From assembly GCF_004924335.1 (NCBI RefSeq), contig NZ_CP024633.1, positions 1,488,001 through 1,552,000 of the forward strand: 64,000 bases of DNA, given 5' to 3'. The notes under the pieces are model-generated. The model did no database searches. It saw nothing but the letters and a program-made list of their open reading frames with translations, and was not told where the DNA came from. Every line of letters begins with the position of its first letter. Position 1 is the first letter of the stretch. Source of the stretch: Mycobacteroides salmoniphilum (GTDB taxonomy: Bacteria > Actinomycetota > Actinomycetes > Mycobacteriales > Mycobacteriaceae). Shown here one piece after another: positions 44,916 to 54,432 of this stretch. A program made the position numbers and the translations under genes.

Positions 44916-45611
44916 CTAGTGCGATACCGGGATGGATGCTGAGACCGCGGCTTCGTAGCGTTCGACCACTACCTCGGCGACCAGCCGGTCCGCGCCCAAC
45001 GGTGCTGCCACCTGGATACCCGCATGGGCGGATTCGGCGCGCACCTGATCCAACAGCAGTCCGGGGGACAGGAACCACGGTGCGACAACGGTTTTCGTGG
45101 CACCGCGAGACCGTAGCGCGTCTGCCGCGTCGGCAATGGTGGTCGACTCTCCGGTGGCGAAAACCGTCGTCGAGATGGACCACTGCGCGGCCAGCGCCCG
45201 AGTGCGGGCATTGGCCGTGGAGTCCGAGGACCCGACCGCGGTGAGAATCACGCCGGGATTGTCGATGCCGAGTTCGGCCACGCGACGCCGGGCCAGCCGC
45301 AACAGGCGGTCATCGGCACCGAGCACACGGGCTTGTGTCACCCGCAATCCCGAGGGCGCCGAGGACAGCACGGTCGGCAGATCGATCTGTGCGTGGTAGG
45401 CATCCGACAGCAGCAGCGGAACCGCAACCGCATCATCACTCAGATCACCCAGCACGTCCACGAGATTCGGCTCGGACAACTCAAGGAACGCCAGGCGGAC
45501 GTCCAACTCCGGCCGGAGCATCCGTACCTGCGCGACCAATCGACGCGCGTTCTCCGGGAACCGTGGGTCACGGCTCCCATGTGCGACGGCGAGAAGCGTT
45601 GGACTACGCAC
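44916..45611 (-). CDS. che1: Sirohydrochlorin ferrochelatase-like protein (CbiX family)
   Basis: Product of 231 aa. LLAVAHGSRDPRF at the N-terminus contains the metal-binding His of CbiX/SirB chelatases; a related half follows (VILTAVGSSDSTAN). It would put Fe into sirohydrochlorin to make sirohaem, the cofactor of the sulfite reductase encoded by the first gene of the operon. The GTG start overlaps the cysN 3' end by 8 nt. Metal choice cannot be told from the sequence. Confidence 0.85.
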   Translation of the reverse strand: MRSPTLLAVAHGSRDPRFPENARRLVAQVRMLRPELDVRLAFLELSEPNLVDVLGDLSDDAVAVPLLLSDAYHAQIDLPTVLSSAPSGLRVTQARVLGADDRLLRLARRRVAELGIDNPGVILTAVGSSDSTANARTRALAAQWSISTTVFATGESTTIADAADALRSRGATKTVVAPWFLSPGLLLDQVRAESAHAGIQVAAPLGADRLVAEVVVERYEAAVSASIPVSH

Positions 45612-46884
45612 GATTCAGTTCGACGGCGCGCAAGACGTCGCCCACCAGCCCCGCCGCCAACGTGTTACCGCTCGAGGGATCGATCAGCAGGAAGCTTCCC
45701 GCCGTCCGGTCGTCAACGTATTCATCGACACTGATCGCCTCGGCCAAGCGAACGCAAACCTGCCCGATGTCATTGAGTTCCAACGATTCCGGCGCGGGAT
45801 CGGCCGACAGGTTCTGCTCGTCGAAGCGCTCCACCAGTTCGCTGACGATCGCCGGAACAGTGCGAGTGCCGTGCTTGAGCAGCAGGCGCGCGCCGGCCTT
45901 CAACGGCTTGTCGGCCAGCCAGCACACCGTGCCTTCAATCTCCGAAACCGGATCCGGCACGTCGGTTGATGCGATCAGATCGCCACGCGATGCATCGACG
46001 TCGTCGGCCAGGATCAGCGTCACGCTGCGGCCCGCCTCGGCGACCTCAAGTGGCCCATCGGCGGTGTCGATGCCCGCCACCGTGGTGCGCTGTCCGGCGG
46101 GGGAGATGACGACCTCGTCGCCCACCCGCACGACACCGGCGGCAACCTGGCCGGCGTAGCCGCGGTAGTCGGGGTATTCGGCGGTGCGGGGCCGGATCAC
46201 GTACTGGACCGGGAAGCGCAGGCCGACATTGCTTGACTCCTCATGTGCCGGAATCGATTCCAGATGCTCGATGAGGGTTGGCCCGCTGTAGAAACCTGTC
46301 CGCTCGCTGCGGGTGGCGATGTTGTCGCCGTGCAGTGCCGATACGGGGATCTCCACCACGCTCTCCGGCTTCCAGCCCAGCGAGGTGGTGAGTTCGTTGA
46401 ACTCGGCGCTGATCGCCTCGAAGATGCGCGCGCTATCGGCCACCAGGTCGATCTTGTTGACCGCCAACACCAGTCGTGGCACGCCCAGCAGTGCCAACAC
46501 CGCCGCGTGGCGACGGGTCTGTTCGATGACACCCTTGCGTGCGTCGACGAGAAGGATCACCAGCTGTGCCGTCGAGGCCCCCGACACGGTGTTTCGGGTG
46601 TACTGCACATGCCCGGGGGTGTCGGCGAGGATGAACGAACGCTTCGGGGTAGCGAAGTACCGATACGCCACGTCAATGGTGATGCCCTGCTCGCGCTCGG
46701 CGCGCAGTCCGTCGACGAGCAGCGAAAGGTCGGGAGCATCGAGCCCGCGTGACTCGGAAGCCTTTGTCACAGCATCGAATTGGTCGATGAGCACCGACTT
46801 GGTGTCGTACAGCAGCCGGCCCACCAGGGTGGACTTGCCGTCGTCGACGCTGCCGGCGGTGGCGATACGCAGAAGATCGCTCAT
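45604..46884 (-). CDS. cysN: Sulfate adenylyltransferase subunit 1 (GTPase), no kinase fusion
   Basis: Product of 426 aa. ATAGSVDDGKSTLVGRLLYDTK near residue 8 is G1; EREQGITIDVAYRYFATPKRSFILADTPGHVQYTRN holds G2/G3; LAVNKIDLV is G4. Two beta-barrel domains follow to the C-terminus at VELNRA. GTP hydrolysis drives APS formation by CysD. Unlike the CysNC fusion of M. tuberculosis, no APS kinase domain is attached. ATG 46884 is chosen; the frame upstream crosses cysD. Confidence 0.93.
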   Translation of the reverse strand: MSDLLRIATAGSVDDGKSTLVGRLLYDTKSVLIDQFDAVTKASESRGLDAPDLSLLVDGLRAEREQGITIDVAYRYFATPKRSFILADTPGHVQYTRNTVSGASTAQLVILLVDARKGVIEQTRRHAAVLALLGVPRLVLAVNKIDLVADSARIFEAISAEFNELTTSLGWKPESVVEIPVSALHGDNIATRSERTGFYSGPTLIEHLESIPAHEESSNVGLRFPVQYVIRPRTAEYPDYRGYAGQVAAGVVRVGDEVVISPAGQRTTVAGIDTADGPLEVAEAGRSVTLILADDVDASRGDLIASTDVPDPVSEIEGTVCWLADKPLKAGARLLLKHGTRTVPAIVSELVERFDEQNLSADPAPESLELNDIGQVCVRLAEAISVDEYVDDRTAGSFLLIDPSSGNTLAAGLVGDVLRAVELNRA

Positions 46885-46921
46885 GATCGGCTCTGCCTTT
46901 GTTTCTTCGTGCAAGCCCTCA

Positions 46922-47860
46922 TCAGAAATAGCCCTCTCGCTTGCGGTCTTCCATCGCTGCCTCGGATACTCGGTCGTCGCCGCGGGTCGCGCCCCGCTCG
47001 GTAATCCGCGATGCGGCCACCTCGGCGAGCACCGCCTGGACGTCGGCGGCATCCGAGAGCACGGCGCCCGTGGTCGAGCCGTCGCCCACGGTGCGGTACC
47101 GCACCGACAGTGTGTGCAGTTCTTCACCGTCGCGCGGCCCGCCCCACGGGCCCGGCGTCAGCAGCATGCCGTCACGGTTGAACACCTCGCGCTCATGCGC
47201 GTAGTAGAGGTTGGCCAGCTGCACATCTTCGCGAGCGATGTAACGCCACACGTCCAGCTCGGTCCAGTTGCTGATCGGGAACACGCGCACGTGCTCGCCC
47301 GGAGCATGCCTGCCGTTGTAGAGGCTCCAGAGTTCGGGACGCTGCTTCTTGGGATCCCACTGGCCGAACGCATTGCGCAGACTGAAGATGCGCTCCTTGG
47401 CGCGCGAGCGCTCCTCATCGCGGCGCCCACCACCCAGCACCGCGTCGAACTTGTTGTCGGTAATGGCTTCGAGCAGCGGGATGGTCTGCAACGGGTTACG
47501 AATGCCGTCGGGCCGCTCGGTCAGGCGGCCATCGGCCAGGTAGTCCTCCACATTCGCGACGACCAGGCGCAAGTTGTGGCGTTCGACGATCTCGTCGCGG
47601 AAGGCCAGCACCTCGGGGAGATTGTGGCCGGTGTCGACATGCAGCAGCGCGAAAGGAAGCGGCGCAGGCCAAAAGGCCTTGAGCGCGGTGTGTAAGAGCA
47701 CCGTCGAATCCTTGCCGCCGGAGAACAACAGCACCGGGCGCTCGAACTCGCCGGCCACCTCGCGGATGATGTGAATCGACTCGGATTCCAGGTCGGTCAG
47801 TGTTTCGGTCTGATTCAACACGGTGTCCGTTCCGATTGCCGGTTCAATGTGTGTCGTCAT
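46922..47860 (-). CDS. cysD: Sulfate adenylyltransferase subunit 2
   Basis: Makes APS from sulfate and ATP together with CysN. The product has 312 aa. The PP-loop is VLLFSGGKDSTVLLHTALKAF near residue 45; ALLHVDTGHNLPEVLAFRDE, GGRRDEERSRAKERIFSLR and PISNWTELDVWRYI are family blocks. ATG 47860 overlaps the cysH stop (ATGA). 37 bp separate it from cysN. Confidence 0.95.
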   Translation of the reverse strand: MTTHIEPAIGTDTVLNQTETLTDLESESIHIIREVAGEFERPVLLFSGGKDSTVLLHTALKAFWPAPLPFALLHVDTGHNLPEVLAFRDEIVERHNLRLVVANVEDYLADGRLTERPDGIRNPLQTIPLLEAITDNKFDAVLGGGRRDEERSRAKERIFSLRNAFGQWDPKKQRPELWSLYNGRHAPGEHVRVFPISNWTELDVWRYIAREDVQLANLYYAHEREVFNRDGMLLTPGPWGGPRDGEELHTLSVRYRTVGDGSTTGAVLSDAADVQAVLAEVAASRITERGATRGDDRVSEAAMEDRKREGYF

Positions 47861-48579
47861 GAGGCGTGCAACCCGCATTCTGTCTTGGCCATGCCCTGCC
47901 AGCGTCCGCTCCGCGCGTCGGCGCCGAGTGCCGGTTTGGCCGTGCACGGGGCGCAGCCGATCGATGGATATCCCTCGTCCACAAGCGGATTCACCAGGGT
48001 TCCGTGGTCGTCGATGTATTTCTGCATGTCCTCGTCGGTCCATGCGGCTATCGCGTTGATCTTCACCAGCCCGAATGCCTCGTCGAAGCTGATCAACGGT
48101 GCGTTGGCGCGGGTCGGCGCGTCGACGCGGCGCAGCCCGGTCACCCACGCGGAGTATCCGGAGAGCGACTTGCGCAGCGGCACAACCTTACGAAGCCGGC
48201 AGCATTCGCCGGGATTGCTCGCGAACAGGTCCTTGCCCACCAACTCGTTCTGCTGGGCCACCGTCTGCTCGGGGGCCACGTTGACGATGTGGATGTCGTA
48301 CACCGATTCCACGGCATCACGCGTGCCGATCGTCTCGGCGAAGTGATACCCGGTGTCCAGGAACAACACGTCAACACCCGGGCGCACCTGTACGGCAAGG
48401 TCTATGAGCACCGCGTCCTGCATGTTGGAGGCGACGACGTACCCCTTGGGGTCATTGCCGAAGTTCTCCTCGGTCCAGCGCAGCAGCTCCTCGGCAGAGG
48501 CGTCCTGCAGTTCGGCGGCGCCGCGCTCAGCCAACTCACGCAGCTGGTCAGCGTTCCTCTGGCCCTCCAGAACGCTCAT
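47857..48579 (-). CDS. cysH: Adenylyl-sulfate (APS) reductase
   Basis: Reduces APS to sulfite. The product has 240 aa. VDVLFLDTGYHFAET belongs to the PAPS/APS reductase core. The Cys pairs in GECCRLRKVVPL and IGCAPC are those that hold a 4Fe-4S cluster in assimilatory APS reductases, and the catalytic Cys lies in ECGLHAS at the end. This explains why the operon needs no APS kinase. ATG 48579 overlaps the sirA stop. Confidence 0.94.
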   Translation of the reverse strand: MSVLEGQRNADQLRELAERGAAELQDASAEELLRWTEENFGNDPKGYVVASNMQDAVLIDLAVQVRPGVDVLFLDTGYHFAETIGTRDAVESVYDIHIVNVAPEQTVAQQNELVGKDLFASNPGECCRLRKVVPLRKSLSGYSAWVTGLRRVDAPTRANAPLISFDEAFGLVKINAIAAWTDEDMQKYIDDHGTLVNPLVDEGYPSIGCAPCTAKPALGADARSGRWQGMAKTECGLHAS

Positions 48580-50258
48580 CGCAGATCCGCCTCCTCGGCC
48601 CGAACGGCCCACTGCGCGAAGCGCTCTCCGTCAGTGCGCTGCTTGACGAAGTTGCGCACCACCCGGTCGATGTAATCGCCGAGTTCGGTGCTGGTCACCT
48701 TGTGCTGACGCAGCTTGCGGCCGAATCCGCTGTCCAGACCCAGGCTTCCGCCCAGATGCACCTGGAAGCCCTCGACGCTGTTGCCCTCGCCGTCGTCGAC
48801 CATCTGACCCTTGAAGCCGATGTCCGCGACCTGTGAACGCGCACACGAGTTGGGGCATCCGTTGATGTTGATGGTGACCGGAGTGTCGAGCTGTGCGTTG
48901 AGATCGTCCAACCGCTTGTCCAGCTCTGGCACCAGATCCTGTGCGCGCTTGCGGGTTTCGGTGAACGACAGCTTGCAAAACTCGATGCCGGTGCAGGCCA
49001 TCAGATTCTTGCGCCAGTGCGACGGACGTGAGGGCAGCCCGAGCGCATCCAGCCCCTCCGTCAACTCGCCGAGTTTCTCGTCGGGGACGTCGAGGATGAT
49101 CAGCTTCTGATACGGGGTGAACCGGACACGGTCCGAGCCCGCCTTCTCGGCAAGATCGGCGACGGCCGACAAGATGGTGCCGGACACCCGGCCGGCTATG
49201 GGCGAGACGCCAACGGCGTTGAGCCCGTTCTTGAGTCGTTGCACGCCGACGTGGTCGATGGGCCGCGGCGCCTGCACCGGAGCCGGTCCGTCGAGGAGTG
49301 GCCGCTTCAGATATTCGGTCTCGAGGACTTCGCGGAACTTCTCGACGCCCCAATCCTTGACCAGGAACTTCAACCGCGCCTTGGCGCGCAGGCGGCGGTA
49401 GCCGTAATCGCGGAAGATACTGACGACGCCTTCCCAGACATCGGGCACTTCGTCCAGCGGCACCCACACCCCGAGGCGCTGTGCCAGCATCGGGTTGGTC
49501 GACAGGCCGCCGCCCACCCACACGTCCAGACCCGGACCGTGCTCCGGGTGCACCACGCCGATGAAGGCGATGTCGTTGATCTCGTGCACCACGTCCTGCA
49601 GGCCGGAGATGGCCGTCTTGAACTTGCGGGGAAGGTTGGCGTACTCCTTCTTTCCGATGTAGCGGCGCACGATCTCGTCGATGGCCGGTGTCGGATCGAG
49701 CACCTCGTCCAGGGACTCACCGGCGAGCGGCGAGCCGAGGATCACGCGGGGGCAGTCGCCGCAGGCCTGCGTCGTGTGCAGCCCGACCTCGTCCAGACGG
49801 CGCCAGATCTCCGGCATGTCCTCGACCCGGATCCAGTGATACTGCACATTCTCGCGGTCGGAGAGATCGGCGGTATCCCGCGCGTACTTGGTGGACAGAT
49901 CACCCAGGGTGCGCAGGGCGCCGACCGTCAACGCGCCGCCGTCCGAACGCACGCGCAGCATGAAGTGCTCGTCTTCGAGCATGTCGGTGTTCTCATCACC
50001 GGTCCAGCTGCCGTCGTAACCAGGCTTGCGCTGGGTGTACAGACCCCACCAACGGAAGCGGCCACGCAGATCGGTCTTGTCGATGCTCTCGAAGCCCTTG
50101 TGGGCGTAGATGGTTTCGATGCGCTCGCGCACGTTCAGCGGGTGGTCGTCCTTCTTCGCCTGCTCGTTGGCGTTGAGAGGTTCGTGGTAGCCGAGCGCCC
50201 ATTGGCCCTCGCTGCGCTGTTGCTTCGGGCGAGCGGGCCGGGTCTCGCTGGTGGTCAT
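48576..50258 (-). CDS. sirA: Ferredoxin-dependent sulfite reductase
   Basis: Six-electron reduction of sulfite to sulfide. The product has 560 aa. Two nitrite/sulfite reductase half-domains; the sirohaem/4Fe-4S ligands are CTGIEFC and CPNSC (about residues 450-500), and QACGDCPRVILG lies in the middle. ATG 50258 is preceded by GAGGAGC. First full-size gene of sirA-cysH-cysD-cysN-che1, with a Cys leader ORF about 100 nt upstream. The open frame further 5' runs through that leader and is rejected. Confidence 0.95.
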   Translation of the reverse strand: MTTSETRPARPKQQRSEGQWALGYHEPLNANEQAKKDDHPLNVRERIETIYAHKGFESIDKTDLRGRFRWWGLYTQRKPGYDGSWTGDENTDMLEDEHFMLRVRSDGGALTVGALRTLGDLSTKYARDTADLSDRENVQYHWIRVEDMPEIWRRLDEVGLHTTQACGDCPRVILGSPLAGESLDEVLDPTPAIDEIVRRYIGKKEYANLPRKFKTAISGLQDVVHEINDIAFIGVVHPEHGPGLDVWVGGGLSTNPMLAQRLGVWVPLDEVPDVWEGVVSIFRDYGYRRLRAKARLKFLVKDWGVEKFREVLETEYLKRPLLDGPAPVQAPRPIDHVGVQRLKNGLNAVGVSPIAGRVSGTILSAVADLAEKAGSDRVRFTPYQKLIILDVPDEKLGELTEGLDALGLPSRPSHWRKNLMACTGIEFCKLSFTETRKRAQDLVPELDKRLDDLNAQLDTPVTININGCPNSCARSQVADIGFKGQMVDDGEGNSVEGFQVHLGGSLGLDSGFGRKLRQHKVTSTELGDYIDRVVRNFVKQRTDGERFAQWAVRAEEADLR

Positions 50259-50361
50259 GGTGCTCCTCAGAAAGGCAGGCACAGTCGTGGGCGACACACC
50301 GGGGGCTGACCGGAGGCGCAGATCCTCACGACCGTTTGGGTGGCAGACGGGTAGGACTACG

Positions 50362-50445
50362 TCAGTAAGGGAGACAACACGCGCTACAGACACGCTTCAG
50401 GTCGATGTGTCGCCGCGCGACAAGGGGGACCTGATGTGTGCTCAC
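50362..50445 (-). CDS. Cys-rich leader peptide upstream of sirA
   Basis: A 27-codon ORF from GTG 50445 (begins MSTHQVPLVARRHIDLK, ends RVCSACCLPY) with three Cys in five residues near the end. No ribosome binding site; a -10-like CACAAT lies 7 nt before the GTG. Together with the leader before subI it points to cysteine-dependent control of the whole sulfate pathway. No clear terminator hairpin is visible between it and sirA. Confidence 0.72.
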   Translation of the reverse strand: MSTHQVPLVARRHIDLKRVCSACCLPY

Positions 50446-50452
50446 CCGGCCA

Positions 50453-50458
50453 ATTGTG
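50453..50458 (-). promoter_or_regulatory. Candidate -10 box of the sirA operon
   Basis: CACAAT on the minus strand, 7 nt upstream of the leader GTG, the same spacing as TACGCT before the subI leader ATG. Confidence 0.4.
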
Positions 50459-50594
50459 CCATGCGAAACTGGCACCCCGTACGACCGGGTCGTAATTCCG
50501 CTCATTGTGAGCAAAACCTCCATTCGGCTTGGGGGATTCCCGCTATTGACCGCACAGATTTTTTCTGCCGTCGACCCTGGCACACACTTGAGCG

Positions 50595-51770
50595 GTGAGA
50601 CCCGAAACCATCGCCACCCTGCCGCCCCTGGTGCCAGCGGTGGGGCGTCCGTTCGGGATCTACATACATGTTCCGTTCTGTGCCACACGCTGCGGATACT
50701 GCGATTTCAACACCTACACCGCCGACGAGCTCGGTGACGGCACCTCGCCCGCGGGCTGGCTCGAGGCGTTGCGCGCCGAGCTGGAGCTGGCCGCGCGGAC
50801 CCTGGACGGGAAACCGCCGGTGGAGACCGTATTCGTCGGCGGCGGGACGCCCTCTCTGCTGGGCGGTTCCGGGCTCGCGGAGGTGCTCGACGCGATCGGT
50901 GCGCACTTCACGGTGGCGCCGGGCGCCGAGGTGACGACCGAGGCCAACCCCGAGTCCACCTCGCCGGCGTTCTTCGAGACGATTCGTGCCGCCGGGTACA
51001 CCCGGGTCTCGCTGGGTATGCAGTCCGCGGCCCCGCATGTGCTGGCCACGCTGGATCGTGTGCATGCGCCCGGACGGGCGGTGGCGGCGGCGCGGGAGGC
51101 TCGTGCGGCCGGTCTCGAGCACGTGAACCTGGACCTCATCTATGGCACCCCGGGTGAGACCGACGACGATCTGCGCCGATCCATCGATGCCGTGCTCGAC
51201 GCCGGGGTAGACCACGTGTCGGCGTACGCGCTGGTCGTCGAGGAGGGCACCGCCCTGGCCCGGCGCGTGCGGCGCGGCGAACTACCGAATCCGGACGAGG
51301 ACGCCCTGGCCGACCGGTATCAGCTGCTGGATACGGCGCTGTCGGCGGTGGGGCTGGACTGGTACGAGGTGTCCAACTGGGCGCGCCCCGGCGGGCAGTG
51401 CCGTCACAACCTTGGCTACTGGGCCGGGGGCGACTGGTGGGGTGCCGGGCCGGGCGCGCACGGACACGTCAACGGCGTGCGGTGGTGGAACGTCAAGCAT
51501 CCCAACGCCTACGCCAAGCAGCTGGGGCAGGGGCAGCTGCCCGTTGGCGGGCACGAGATTCTCAGCCCCACCGAACGGCACACCGAGGACGTGCTGCTGG
51601 CAGTGCGGCTGAATACGGGAATCGCCTTGGCGGACTTAACCGTTGAGGAACGCGGCCGGGTACCCGCCGTGGTGGCCGGGGGGCTGGGGCGGTTGGTGGA
51701 TGATCGGCTGGTGCTCACCGATCAGGGGCGGCTGCTGGCCGACGGTGTGGTCCGCGCCATCCTGGATTGA
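50595..51770 (+). CDS. hemW: Radical SAM haem chaperone HemW (HemN-like)
   Basis: Product of 391 aa. HVPFCATRCGYCDF gives the radical-SAM C-x3-C-x2-C cluster near residue 25; VFVGGGTPSLLG and the N-terminal TIM-barrel follow. It lacks the extra features of true HemN and is closer in length to HemW, which binds haem and inserts it into respiratory enzymes. GTG 50595 is divergent from the sirA operon, with a 336-bp gap to sirA that contains the leader ORF. Confidence 0.88.
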   Translation: MRPETIATLPPLVPAVGRPFGIYIHVPFCATRCGYCDFNTYTADELGDGTSPAGWLEALRAELELAARTLDGKPPVETVFVGGGTPSLLGGSGLAEVLDAIGAHFTVAPGAEVTTEANPESTSPAFFETIRAAGYTRVSLGMQSAAPHVLATLDRVHAPGRAVAAAREARAAGLEHVNLDLIYGTPGETDDDLRRSIDAVLDAGVDHVSAYALVVEEGTALARRVRRGELPNPDEDALADRYQLLDTALSAVGLDWYEVSNWARPGGQCRHNLGYWAGGDWWGAGPGAHGHVNGVRWWNVKHPNAYAKQLGQGQLPVGGHEILSPTERHTEDVLLAVRLNTGIALADLTVEERGRVPAVVAGGLGRLVDDRLVLTDQGRLLADGVVRAILD

Positions 51771-51776
51771 CGCCGG

Positions 51777-52085
51777 CTAAATACCGCGCAGCTGATCCAT
51801 ATCGAAGACCCTGGCGTGCAGCACAACCCGATTACGCAGCGCGGCTCGCACGGCCCGGTGCAGTCCGTCCTCCAGATAGGTGACGCCCTGCCACTTCACG
51901 GCGTGCGGGAACAGGTCCCCGTAGAACGTCGAGTCCTCGCTCAGCAAGCGGTCCAAGGCGAGCACCGTGGTGGTGGTGACGAGTTCGTCGAGACGGATCT
52001 GCCGGGGTGGGATGCGCGACCAATCCCTCGTCGATAGCCCATGCTCTGGGTACGGCTTCCCCTCGCGAACACCCTTAAAGATCAC
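51777..52085 (-). CDS. Conserved small protein with a D-G-x-H-R motif
   Basis: Product of 102 aa, no signal or membrane helix. YLEDGLHRAVRAALRNRVVLHARVF resembles the D-G-x-H-R box of ParB/Srx-like folds. Divergent from hrcA (121 bp) and convergent with hemW (6 bp). M. tuberculosis has a gene of similar size at the same place next to hrcA. Function unknown. Confidence 0.75.
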   Translation of the reverse strand: MIFKGVREGKPYPEHGLSTRDWSRIPPRQIRLDELVTTTTVLALDRLLSEDSTFYGDLFPHAVKWQGVTYLEDGLHRAVRAALRNRVVLHARVFDMDQLRGI

Positions 52086-52206
52086 TGCAAATCACTCCGT
52101 AATGATCCCTGCATAACACTTGAGGCTAGCGTGCACTGCCACGGTGGCGGGTCGGCGCAGCGTGGCCCCGTAAAATGGGGGCACATCACGCGTGAGGGAG
52201 GTGACC

Positions 52207-53232
52207 ATGGCCAGTGCCGATGACCGGCGCTTCGAGGTGCTGCGTGCCATCGTCGCCGATTACGTCACCACCAAGGAACCGATCGGCTCCAAGGCCCTGG
52301 TCGACAGGCACGGCCTCGGGGTTTCCAGCGCCACCGTCCGCAACGATATGGCGGTACTGGAGGCCGAGGGCTACATCGCCCAGCCGCACACCAGCTCAGG
52401 ACGCATTCCGACGGAAAAGGGCTACCGCGAATTCGTCAACCGGCTCGAGGACGTCAAACCGCTCTCGGGTGCCGAGCGCAAGGCCATCCTGAATTTCCTG
52501 GAAGGCGGCGTCGACCTCGATGACGTGCTGCGCCGCGCCGTGCGGCTGCTGGCCCAGATGACCCGTCAGGTCGCCGTCGTGCAGTATCCGACACTGTCCT
52601 CGTCCAGCGTGCGCCACCTCGAAGTGGTCTTGCTGACCCCGGCCCGGCTGCTGCTGGTGGTCATCACCGACTCCGGGCGGGTCGATCAGCGGATCGTCGA
52701 GCTGGGCGACGTCATCAGTGATGACCAGCTGAGCAGACTCCGCATCCTGCTGGGCGCGGCCCTGGACGGCAAGAAGCTGTCGGCGGCCTCGGTGGCCGTC
52801 GCCGAGCTCGCCGAACAGTCCGACGATGACCTGCGCTATCCACTCACCCGTGCGGCGACGGTCCTGGTGGAAACGCTCGTCGAGCATCATGAGGATCGCC
52901 TGCTGCTCGGTGGCACGGCCAACCTGACCCGCAACGCCGGTGACTTCGGTGGTCAGCTGCGCACCGTGCTGGAGGCGCTGGAGGAGCAGGTGGTGGTTTT
53001 GCGCTTGCTCGCCGCACAGCAGGAGGCCGGCCGGGTCACCGTGCACATCGGCCACGAAACCGCTGCTGAGCAGATGATCGGCACCTCCGTCGTCTCCACC
53101 CCGTATGGTGCGGGCGGAGCGGTATTCGGCGGTATGGGTGTGCTGGGGCCCACACGGATGGACTACCCGGGAACCATCGCGAACGTCGCGGCGGTTGCCA
53201 TGTATATCGGCGAAGTGCTAGCCAAGCGCTAG
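52207..53232 (+). CDS. hrcA: Heat-inducible transcription repressor
   Basis: Product of 341 aa. N-terminal winged helix ([25 protein letters not shown]... [35 protein letters not shown]) and GAF-like central part; C-terminal [21 protein letters not shown] is typical. It controls groE/dnaK-type genes by binding CIRCE. No CIRCE repeat is seen before this gene. ATG 52207 is chosen after GGGAGGTGA; GTG 52192 is possible. Confidence 0.95.
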   Translation: MASADDRRFEVLRAIVADYVTTKEPIGSKALVDRHGLGVSSATVRNDMAVLEAEGYIAQPHTSSGRIPTEKGYREFVNRLEDVKPLSGAERKAILNFLEGGVDLDDVLRRAVRLLAQMTRQVAVVQYPTLSSSSVRHLEVVLLTPARLLLVVITDSGRVDQRIVELGDVISDDQLSRLRILLGAALDGKKLSAASVAVAELAEQSDDDLRYPLTRAATVLVETLVEHHEDRLLLGGTANLTRNAGDFGGQLRTVLEALEEQVVVLRLLAAQQEAGRVTVHIGHETAAEQMIGTSVVSTPYGAGGAVFGGMGVLGPTRMDYPGTIANVAAVAMYIGEVLAKR

Positions 53233-53277
53233 CAGTTATGTGAATTAGACAGATACCAACGGAGCGAGATCAACACA

Positions 53278-54426
53278 GTGGCGCGTGATTATTACGGCAT
53301 CCTCGGGGTCAGCAAGGGTGCCAGCGACAGCGAGCTCAAGCGGGCGTACCGCAAGCTCGCCCGCGAGCTGCACCCCGATATCAACCCCGATGAGCAGGCT
53401 CAGACGCAGTTCAAGGAGGTCAGCATCGCCTACGAGGTGCTGACCGATCCGGAGAAGCGGCGCATCGTCGACCTGGGTGGCGACCCGCTGGAGAACGGCG
53501 GTGGTGGCAACGGGTTCGGGGGTGGCTTCGGTTCGGGCTTCGGTGGTCTGGGCGACGTCTTCGAGGCATTCTTCGGCGGATCGGCCGGCGGCTCGCGTGG
53601 TCCGCGCGGCCGGGTGCAGCCCGGTTCCGACTCTCTGCTGCGCATGCGGCTTGAACTGCTGGAATGTGCGACCGGCGTCAGCAAGCAGGTGACCGTCGAC
53701 ACCGCGATTCTGTGCGACGGGTGTACCGGCAAGGGCACCCACGGAAACTCGGCGCCGAGCGCCTGCGAGACCTGTGGTGGCCGTGGCGAGGTGCAGACCG
53801 TGCAGCGCTCCCTGCTTGGCCAGGTGCTGACGTCGCGCCCCTGTCCGACGTGTCAGGGGGCCGGAGAGGTCATCACCGATCCCTGCCACAAGTGCGGCGG
53901 CGACGGCCGGGTGCGCGCGCGTCGAGACATCACGGTCAAGATCCCGGCCGGCGTCGGTGACGGCATGAGGGTGCGGCTGGCGGCCCAGGGTGAGGTCGGT
54001 CCCGGTGGTGGACCGGCCGGTGACCTGTACGTCGAGGTGCACGAGAAGCCACACGACGTGTTCATTCGTGACGGGGATGACCTGCACTTCACGGTCCGGG
54101 TCCCAATGGTGGAGGCGGCGCTGGGCACCAGTGTGTCGGTCGACGCCATCATCGACGGACCGACGGTCGTCAAGGTCGAGCCGGGATCGCAGCCGGGTTC
54201 GGTGGTGACGATGCGCGGGAAGGGCATGCCGCATCTGCGCACCGGTGTCCGCGGAAACCTGCACGCCCATTTGGACGTGGTGGTGCCGACTCGGATGGAC
54301 GCCAAGGAACGCGAGCTGCTGAAGGACTTCAAGACCCGGAACAAGGAAACCGCCGAGGTGGTCTGGGCGGAATCGGCGTCGGGCGGGGTGTTCTCCCGGC
54401 TGCGCGAGGCGTTCACGGGCCGGTAG
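53278..54426 (+). CDS. dnaJ2: Chaperone DnaJ (second, HrcA-linked copy)
   Basis: Product of 382 aa. J domain at residues 1-70 with HPD in [10 protein letters not shown], a G/F-rich region ([18 protein letters not shown]), four zinc-binding C-x-x-C-x-G-x-G repeats ([32 protein letters not shown]) and the substrate-binding C-terminal domain. Works with DnaK. GTG 53278, 45 bp after hrcA; same operon likely. Confidence 0.96.
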   Translation: MARDYYGILGVSKGASDSELKRAYRKLARELHPDINPDEQAQTQFKEVSIAYEVLTDPEKRRIVDLGGDPLENGGGGNGFGGGFGSGFGGLGDVFEAFFGGSAGGSRGPRGRVQPGSDSLLRMRLELLECATGVSKQVTVDTAILCDGCTGKGTHGNSAPSACETCGGRGEVQTVQRSLLGQVLTSRPCPTCQGAGEVITDPCHKCGGDGRVRARRDITVKIPAGVGDGMRVRLAAQGEVGPGGGPAGDLYVEVHEKPHDVFIRDGDDLHFTVRVPMVEAALGTSVSVDAIIDGPTVVKVEPGSQPGSVVTMRGKGMPHLRTGVRGNLHAHLDVVVPTRMDAKERELLKDFKTRNKETAEVVWAESASGGVFSRLREAFTGR

Positions 54427-54432
54427 ATCCAG

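Noticed and set aside
48631..49521. Minus-strand 296-codon frame inside sirA
   Set aside because: Shifted frame of sirA with Arg/Gly/Ala-rich low-complexity translation; the sirA frame carries the sirohaem and iron-sulfur motifs.
52086..52206. CIRCE operator expected before hrcA
   Set aside because: No TTAGCACTC-N9-GAGTGCTAA or close variant is visible.
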